Of a stretch of 47,775 nt of DNA, positions 41,867-47,775 are shown piece by piece. Origin of the DNA: Endotrypanum monterogeii (Eukaryota > Euglenozoa > Kinetoplastea > Trypanosomatida > Trypanosomatidae); NCBI GenBank assembly GCA_000333855.2, contig CM007324.1, positions 1-47,775 on the forward strand. The letters are read 5' to 3'. The first letter of the stretch is position 1; every line of letters begins with the position of its first letter. The position numbers were made by a program, and so were the translations under genes. Below the pieces are notes generated by a model. That model saw nothing but the letters and a program-made list of their open reading frames with translations, searched no databases and was not told the origin of the DNA.

Positions 41867-42689
41867 CGCTTTCCCAGAGATGTCCACCCCAATCTCTCCC
41901 TCTTGCATATTCTGTGACTCAAATCGGTGTCCATGTCGTTTTTTTTTTTTACTGCTCTTTTGTTGTTGTGTCCTTCGCCTAATCTTCACCTCACCAACCT
42001 CCTCCACTACGCGCGCACGAGCTATACCTCCTAATCAGTTCAGTTGAACTGCGTCTGCTGAGAAGGCATGAGGGACATGACAGATGCAAGCAAGGAAGGG
42101 GTGGTACACCGGGCAAATCACAAGTCAAGCTGATGAGCAAAAAAAAATGTCGGACTCAGCCAACTGAAGGTGGGTGCCAGTCAATGCGCTGCCGTGCGCG
42201 CGATGCGCTCTATATGTCTCCATGATGACTAGGCAGTGGTGTCTTTCTGTCGGCGGTTGAAGACAGACAGGTGGAGAGGGGGAAGGGGCGGTGTAAGCGT
42301 GGTGGAGAGGAGTACAGGAAATAACGAATGGTACTCACGACTGTGTCTTACCGCCTCCACGATCCCTTCCCCACCTGTCTCCTCTGACCTTCCTCGTTTC
42401 TATAACGCCGTCCTCCTCTCCCCCCCCCTCCGAACACCAAAAAAAAAAAACGAACCCCGTCTGAAATTCATGGTGTGTGTGTGTGTGTGTGTGTGTCTCC
42501 CAAATGAACACCGCCAACGCTCCTGCCCTCACCTCATCTCTCTTTTTTGTTCCACGAGCCCTTTTTCCCCTTCCCATCCCTCGAGCGTGCACCTCGAGTA
42601 TATATATATATATATACATATACATACATTTGTAGAGATATATATCTGTGCAGTACACGTGATCCTAGTCTACAGGGGACGTTGCGGCC
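41867..42689. other. Intergenic spacer
   Basis: Non-coding, with T10 near 41940, A11 near 42440, (GT)10-11 at about 42475-42495 and (TA)8 at about 42599-42615. CTAGTCTACAG ending at 42675 is a plausible acceptor, giving a 14-nt 5' UTR for the exosome gene. Confidence 0.5.
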
Positions 42690-43682
42690 ATGTCAACCCT
42701 ATCAACTAGCGCCACCCCTAGCAAAGGGATCACAGAGCTTGTACCTTTGAGGGGACATGTGTGTCTACCGGGAGAGCCCGTGCTGATGGTACAGCCACAG
42801 GCTGTGGTGGCGATCGGCTGTGGTCTTCGTCTTCTTGCCCAGCCCGTGTCCACTGCTGTCGAGGGCGGGAAGGAAAATACGGCGACCGACGTTTTTCTTT
42901 CTGAGTACTGTGCCCCTCTTCAGCGCAGTAGCCATCACCTGCACACGCACATCCCTCGGTATACAATTCCAACTCCGGCGAGTAGAAGATATGCCCCTCG
43001 CGCCAGCGATCCAGTGCTTGCTGTGATTGCCCGCAAAGTAAGCCAGCACTGCTTTTATTGCTACATAGGAAGCTCGACATTGGCCTACTTGGACGCGTTG
43101 GCGTTTGACGGCGCCACGAAGGTGAGTCGACCGCGACTGGTGGAGGGTGATGTTGTGTACTGTTACGTGAAGCCTCGCACTGCATCAAACTTGACCGATG
43201 CCGCACAATGCTTATCCGCCAGCAGAGCCTTGGACAAATCTAGTGAGGTGGAGGTAAGCTGTAAGGCGGCGGAGGTAGGGCTTCCGCCCAAAGACTGGAC
43301 ATCCGGAGAGGCGGTCTTCGGACCGTTGCAGGGTGGCCGCATACTGCACCTTCCATTGTCGTATGTGCGTCGCCTGCTCACGCCCATGGACTTCTCCCAA
43401 GATGACGCAACGGCACACCATCGAAAGCGCAAGCGCACGGAGGACGAAGATAGTAGTGAAGTCCCCGCCTCCTATCTTCTTCATCTCCTGGGGGGTCGAG
43501 TTCCCTTCGAGGTGGCTGTCGGCCTCAACGGACTTGTGTGGGTACGCGGGCTTTCTAGCAAAACAGACACGACAGCCGCTGTGCGGCGAACTGTCGCGGT
43601 GAGCTCGTGCATCTCGGAGGCGCAGTACGACGCCACTCGCGCAGAGATGGAGGCTCGCGTCGAGGCATACTTTCCTCTGTGA
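42690..43682 (+). CDS. RRP40: Exosome complex subunit RRP40
   Basis: 330 residues. RRP40 (EXOSC3) is one of the three S1/KH cap subunits of the RNA exosome, which guides RNA into the 3'-5' degradation and processing machine in nucleus and cytosol. Visible: an N-terminal domain with VCLPGEPVL, an S1-type region at ~106-165 (DPVLAVIARKVSQHCFYCYIG, then AYLDALAFDGATKVSRPRLVEGDVVYCYV in parts), and a KH-type region at ~205-290 ending in the diagnostic PFEVAVGLNGLVWV (272-285; family GxNGxxWV). A charged insert (HHRKRKRTEDEDSSE, ~243-257) interrupts the KH region. Somewhat longer than the usual 240-280 residues because of that insert and a loop at 50-100. ATG 42690 is the first after the acceptor. 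Confidence 0.88.
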   Translation: MSTLSTSATPSKGITELVPLRGHVCLPGEPVLMVQPQAVVAIGCGLRLLAQPVSTAVEGGKENTATDVFLSEYCAPLQRSSHHLHTHIPRYTIPTPASRRYAPRASDPVLAVIARKVSQHCFYCYIGSSTLAYLDALAFDGATKVSRPRLVEGDVVYCYVKPRTASNLTDAAQCLSASRALDKSSEVEVSCKAAEVGLPPKDWTSGEAVFGPLQGGRILHLPLSYVRRLLTPMDFSQDDATAHHRKRKRTEDEDSSEVPASYLLHLLGGRVPFEVAVGLNGLVWVRGLSSKTDTTAAVRRTVAVSSCISEAQYDATRAEMEARVEAYFPL

Positions 43683-44700
43683 TACAAGCATAACAAATGT
43701 TCTTGCGTATGCCCGTACAGTGCCCGGAAGGTTGGGGACCTGTGGAGGTGTACGCGAACACACTTTTTTTTTTTTTGTTTGTGTGTGTGTGTGTGCAGAG
43801 GAGGCATGAAACGAATAATCCCTATCCCTTGCTACTTCCCGTTATCCTCTTGTTACAGATGTGTGGTGCTTGCACCGGGTCCAGCCACCGCCTCTCCTCG
43901 CCCTAGGGCAATCGCTTCCTCTATTCGCGTTACTCGATATGCCAGATGATCCACGCACATCGACCTGCCGCAGAAGGGGTGAAGGAAGAGGTGGTGGTGC
44001 AGGAAGGGGGTGGGAAAAGGGAAGAGAAACAAGTAATCAGAAAGACAAGAAAAAGGAAAGGACATTCATCCGATCACAGCGCATGACCTCAAGGATGATG
44101 CCTCGGCCAGCGAGCAGACAATCGCGTCATGTGTATGCGCTCAGCAATATACTTGAGCGCATGAAGAAAGAGCTTTGGAGAGGCGCATCATGCCACGAAG
44201 AGAAAACACCTCTTTTATGAATATCTTCTGCACCACCACCATGTTCACAGTCGCTGTCAACGCTCCCCCACCCACCACCTTCTCTTACTTCGACACCTTC
44301 TACAAACCTATATATATATGTATGTGTGTGTGTGTGTGTATATATGTCTGTATTTCTTGTTCCTGTAGTGTACACTGCACGCCGACCCTCTCTGTTACAC
44401 TCCACAGTCCCTCGCGTCTGCGTCGTCGTTTCCCCAATACGCACACGCAAATAAACGTAAGAGAGAGAAAAACAAGCGAGCGGCAAGTGCAACTGTAGAA
44501 ATAAAACTTGTAAGAGCCCGTCTCCACTGAAAGCCGCCGATCATCTCCAGAATCAATCGGGCCTCCCTTCTCGTCCCTCTTTCCCCTCTCTCCCGTCCGT
44601 CCTCCAAGGAATTCGCACTGCCACGTCTACCCTCATTCACCTCGCTCTAAAAACTAGGACACGGGTCACGAAGCTCACAACGACCAGCTACACAAACACG
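43683..44700. other. Intergenic spacer with one small frame
   Basis: Mostly non-coding: T13 and (GT)7 near 43765-43795, (TA)5 and TG repeats near 44310-44345. A 45-codon frame at 44083-44220 (MTSRMMPRPASRQSRHVYAL...) has a somewhat protein-like end (NILERMKKELWRG), but there is no clear splice context, so I do not call it. CTCCGTCC-type pyrimidines ending CCAAG at 44608 are a good acceptor for the next gene. Confidence 0.4.
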
Positions 44701-45177
44701 ATGCCAGACTTCAGCCAGTTCATCAAATACCTCAACGCTAACCTCCATGCGCCGACTAGCCAGAACACCGCTCAGGGAAGCGTTGGCGGCAAAGGTGCTG
44801 GTGGAGCAAGCGGTGCGACTGAGTCTCTGAGCCCTGCTGCATATAGCGACACAAACGCCTTCACCCGCTCCTGCGATACAACCTGGAGAGTATTGCTGCC
44901 GAGCGATGCAGCTGCAAAGGAGAACGGGACACGATCCGGTGGCCCATCTGCCGCGGCTGCAGCCGCTCATGCACCTCCGTCACACCCCTCTGTCACTATT
45001 GGCCGAATGATGGTGTCCACTGAGGACCGCTGGCGTATTCAGGCACAGATGCGGCGTGAGGAGGCACGCACTGGGCAAGCGCGGAAGGAGTACAATAAAA
45101 AGGTAACACGCGCTATCAAGGTCACGAGAGGTCCTTCTGAGAATGCCTTTCCCCCAGGCCGCGGCCGTCCACTGTAG
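44701..45177 (+). CDS. Small protein of unknown function
   Basis: 158 residues, soluble. It begins MPDFSQFIKYLNANLHAP, has a Gly/Ala/Ser-rich linker (~26-45), a central SPAAYSDTNAFTRSCDTTWRV segment, an Ala-rich spacer, and a basic helical C terminus (EDRWRIQAQMRREEARTGQ, KEYNKKVTRAIKV). The conserved-looking ends separated by low-complexity linkers suggest a small adaptor or RNA-associated protein, but I do not recognise it. Good codon use, ATG in clean context about 90 nt after a strong acceptor. Confidence 0.75.
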   Translation: MPDFSQFIKYLNANLHAPTSQNTAQGSVGGKGAGGASGATESLSPAAYSDTNAFTRSCDTTWRVLLPSDAAAKENGTRSGGPSAAAAAAHAPPSHPSVTIGRMMVSTEDRWRIQAQMRREEARTGQARKEYNKKVTRAIKVTRGPSENAFPPGRGRPL

Positions 45178-45709
45178 CGTATGCAGCGATACCACGGCGA
45201 CGTTGTCGACGTCTTTTGGTGCAACACGTCTGGGCACATTTTTTTTTCCTTTTTTTGTGTGTGTGGGGGGGGGGAGTAGGGGAGGGGCCTCTCCTCGTCT
45301 ATATTTTTTTGTGTCACCCTACTGCATCGCATTTTGTGTATTGTCTGCCTGTATCTGACCGATGCTCATAAACCGTTTCATGCGTGCATCGTCTATATAC
45401 GTACATATATATCGAGAAAGAGAGAGTCGAGCACCGCGAACAGGATAGTCCACTTATCAGGAAGTTGTGCAGCTACGGAGACGCTAGGCGCTTGTGTATT
45501 TCTCGATAGTCAGCTCATTCCTTCACATATGTTTTACATACGTAAAATGAGGTTTTGTACCGGCGTGGGTGTGGTTACCGTCTGCGTTCGTCACTTCCCC
45601 CCCCCCCCCCCACTCTCCATTTGTCTCATCTCTCCTCCCTTTCCTGCTTGTATGTATTGGGCTGTGTACTGGGCACATACTCAAAGTGTGCAGTTCTACT
45701 CGCGTATAA

Positions 45710-45761
<52 letters not shown>

Positions 45762-45780
45762 ATTGCAAGCTACTCATATT
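45178..45780. other. Intergenic spacer with long TA/TG tract
   Basis: Non-coding. T9 near 45240, G9 near 45266, a C13-type run near 45597-45611, and the longest microsatellite of the window, about (TA)20 at 45710-45749 followed by (TG)7. The next gene's frame is open through it, giving an artificial Ile-Tyr run, but this is upstream of the splice site. Confidence 0.6.
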
Positions 45781-45829
45781 CTCGTCTCCTTTTCACACAC
45801 ATGCATCTCTGCACGTTGCCTACAACCAG
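45781..45829 (+). promoter_or_regulatory. Splice acceptor for the 45871 gene
   Basis: CTCGTCTCCTTTTCACAC starts a pyrimidine-rich region, and ACAACCAG ends at 45829, 41 nt before the ATG. It explains why the apparent 179-codon upstream extension is not protein. Confidence 0.6.
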
Positions 45830-45870
45830 AGAGAAACATACATAGATTATTGTGCAAGCACAGTGACTGC

Positions 45871-47196
45871 ATGGATTTCGCTTTGCGTGCCTTCACAACG
45901 ATGCACACAGGTCTAGATAGAGAAAAGCCGCTTGGCCATCACACAGTGTTGATATCGCCCGATGCATCGCCGGGGGTGAAAACAGCAGTAGAGACCAACC
46001 GCCGCTTCACCGAACATAAAACGACGGTGCCGCTCGTCGATTTGTTGACGCACGCCTCAGACACCATCCGAGCAGAGCGAGAGAGGGCAGACACGCTGCA
46101 AACGGAGAACACTCAACTCCGAGCACAGCTACATCGTGCTCAACGTGCCTATCGTCTGGTAGAAACTCGGCGGGTGCGAAGCAGAACACCGGCGTTAGAT
46201 GACATAACTGCACTCGATACGTCCAACGACAGACTACTTGTCTATGTAGGAAATCAGCTGATAGAGACGGGCGAGCATTCCTCCTCGAAACCGCTAGGCA
46301 GTAGCTGCACGAGTGAGGATACAAATAAAAGCCGACTGCAGCAGAGTCAGCGCTGCGCAAGTGCTGCCAGCTCCTCTATTACCTTTGCAGAAGCGCGCGG
46401 TGCGCTAACAGACTCTTGTGCCGGCACACAAAGTCGATCAAGAAGTCGTGCTCACACCGTCTCACTCGCTGAGTCCAAAAAAGGAAAAGAGAAGCAGCCT
46501 CCCTCTGTAGCAGTGAAAATGGGTGCAGATGAGGCCAACTCGTATGCCACACGGCAACACAGCAACCTGAAAGCTGCTGGGGATCTTCTCAGACCCTCCA
46601 TGCCTGAAGTGAAGAATGGAAACCCCGACCAGAGGTCCAGAGGCGGGACGGGGTACGCATCTACTCGACCTGGCAGAAGCGACTCGAATGAGTGCCCAAT
46701 GCACTCCATGGCTTGCCGACTCCTTCGAGCACTGGCCCCTCGTCCAACCAACGACATACTTGGGGACATCGTACACACGATGGTTACTGCCCTGCAACAG
46801 GACGTGCAGGCCCGTCTCAAAGCAATCCAAGAGAAGGCGAACAGCTCTTCCCATCAGATACGCAGCCTAGCGCTTCTGCGACTCCAGCCTTGTGTATATC
46901 GCCTCATCATAGGCCCTCCAGCGGAACTGAAGGCAATGGAGCGTGCGGCCCTACACAACCGCGGCGGTGCTCCGCGAGCGCCCACACATCGCACCTCCGC
47001 CATTCTTTACCGCGACAACTTCCTTATTTACGGAGCCAAGCCACAGGACGCGACAAGTGCGCACGCTTCCCGCCCACGCGCCATCAACACTGTTATTCAC
47101 CTCACCATTGACACCGGCACTCTTCGTATCCTCCGAGGTGGCGGACACGTTGATTTCCTTGACTACGTTCAACGCCACTTGGGGTTTCCGATTTGA
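45871..47196 (+). CDS. Coiled-coil protein with conserved-looking C-terminal domain
   Basis: 441 residues. A coiled coil lies at ~52-100 (LVDLLTHASDTIRAERERAD, ENTQLRAQLHRAQRAYRLVE). A Ser/Lys-rich disordered middle follows (~140-270). The C-terminal ~165 residues look folded: MACRLLRALAPRP, then an amphipathic helix (DILGDIVHTMVTALQQDVQ), LRLQPCVYRLIIGPPAEL, and beta-like NTVIHLTIDTGTLRILRGGG ending FLDYVQRHLGFPI. I recognise no family. The architecture (coil plus a compact C-terminal domain) is common in basal-body and flagellar proteins, but this is a guess. An alternative start is Met11 (45901). Confidence 0.75.
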   Translation: MDFALRAFTTMHTGLDREKPLGHHTVLISPDASPGVKTAVETNRRFTEHKTTVPLVDLLTHASDTIRAERERADTLQTENTQLRAQLHRAQRAYRLVETRRVRSRTPALDDITALDTSNDRLLVYVGNQLIETGEHSSSKPLGSSCTSEDTNKSRLQQSQRCASAASSSITFAEARGALTDSCAGTQSRSRSRAHTVSLAESKKGKEKQPPSVAVKMGADEANSYATRQHSNLKAAGDLLRPSMPEVKNGNPDQRSRGGTGYASTRPGRSDSNECPMHSMACRLLRALAPRPTNDILGDIVHTMVTALQQDVQARLKAIQEKANSSSHQIRSLALLRLQPCVYRLIIGPPAELKAMERAALHNRGGAPRAPTHRTSAILYRDNFLIYGAKPQDATSAHASRPRAINTVIHLTIDTGTLRILRGGGHVDFLDYVQRHLGFPI

Positions 47197-47681
47197 CCCC
47201 CGCACAGACCTCATCCCTCCGCATGTGTGCACCCACACACCTGCCTCTCCATCATATTCCCCCACCCCGAATTATAGAGCCACAGTTTGACATCCCCACG
47301 CTCTGTTCCCCTGCGTTGCATGACACAAATGAACTCCTCCACAACCACCACCGCCACCACCTGACACCACTCCGCACACTCCTCCCACGCTCGGACACAT
47401 TTCGAACCATCGATGCCCTCCCCCTCCCCCAAAGTACCCCTCTCCATGTGCCTGTACCGCCGCTTACCCACTTCTCACCTCTCTCCTCCTCGCACACCCT
47501 CCCCACCTCACCCCCATCACTACCCCCACTGCCGTCGCCGCCCGCGCGTGCACATGCGCACAGTAACACTGACAGTCTCGCCCCGTCCCCCGCTCACTCT
47601 TCTCACTCACCACTATCGTCATCACCCCCACCCGCCCTCACACGCAACAAAGGAAGGAGGGCAACGCCACCCCATCTCGCA
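47197..47681. other. Intergenic spacer
   Basis: A strongly C/T- and C/A-rich spacer (CCACC and CACC-type runs) leading to the last gene candidate. The strand bias is more extreme than in other spacers. No gene seen. Confidence 0.5.
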
Positions 47682-47775
47682 ATGGCTACCGTCACACCCC
47701 GCGCTGCGCTCTGGCGCTGTTGTGCGCCCTGCTGGCACTCGTCACCGCGCGGGTGCACGCTGAATCCATCACGGT
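47682..47775 (+). CDS. Possible start of a secreted/surface protein (partial)
   Basis: The first ATG after the C-rich spacer (47682) opens a frame MATVTPRAALWRCC that is not signal-like. A different frame over the same bases (47705 onward) reads CALALLCALLALVTARVHA then ESIT, an excellent signal peptide with an AxA-like cleavage site, but has no ATG upstream in that frame. Either the gene has a one-base shift between the two (genuine or a sequence error), or the hydrophobic reading is chance. The window ends too soon to decide. Confidence 0.3.
   Translation, partial: MATVTPRAALWRCCAPCWHSSPRGCTLNPSR

Noticed and set aside
45334..45870. 179-codon upstream extension with Ile-Tyr repeats
   Set aside because: It is the translation of a TA microsatellite and lies upstream of a good splice acceptor.

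Overview
The window looks like one end of a nuclear chromosome from a trypanosomatid of the Leishmania group. Four things support this. It opens with degenerate telomere repeats (CCCTAA with many CCCTGA variants). All confident genes are intronless, lie on one strand and point away from the telomere. Genes are separated by long intergenic spacers rich in pyrimidine tracts, TA/TG microsatellites and homopolymers, and an AG follows a pyrimidine tract just upstream of most start codons, as expected for spliced-leader trans-splicing. Finally, it holds the small subunit of the bi-subunit topoisomerase IB, an arrangement specific to kinetoplastids; in Leishmania that gene is on chromosome 4. A SERCA-type calcium pump as the first gene also fits my recollection of that chromosome end. 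I cannot fix the species.

Layout. Positions 1-577 are telomere and telomere-associated sequence. Positions 197-523 recur almost exactly, inverted, at 7700-8026, so the Ca2+-ATPase gene (4240-7272) sits between two inverted subtelomeric copies. Positions 8027-12158 hold no confident plus-strand gene. They contain, on the minus strand, what looks like a decayed ingi/L1Tc-type reverse transcriptase (about 9.1-10.7 kb) and a possible 62-residue gene (11008-11196). From 12159 on, the directional gene array is orderly: a phosphodiesterase-like pseudoenzyme; a small membrane protein; a protein with two CCCH zinc fingers; a rhodanese-like protein without the catalytic Cys; a coiled-coil protein; topoisomerase IB small subunit; a METTL13-like methyltransferase; a small membrane/coiled-coil protein; a 1865-residue helical-repeat protein with a possible mitochondrial leader; a KAR5/GEX1/Brambleberry-family karyogamy protein; a coiled-coil protein; exosome subunit RRP40; two proteins of unknown function; and at the right edge the possible start of a secreted or surface protein.

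The genes do not form a pathway. As usual in trypanosomatids they probably share one polycistronic transcript and are regulated after transcription. Starts were chosen as the first in-frame ATG after a plausible splice acceptor; several open frames run further upstream only through GTG/TTG codons or through 5' UTR, and those extensions were dropped. The points most worth following are the inverted subtelomeric copies around the calcium pump, the cyclic-nucleotide phosphodiesterase fold that has lost catalytic residues, the KAR5/GEX1-like protein with an unusual basic tail, and the degenerate retroposon.
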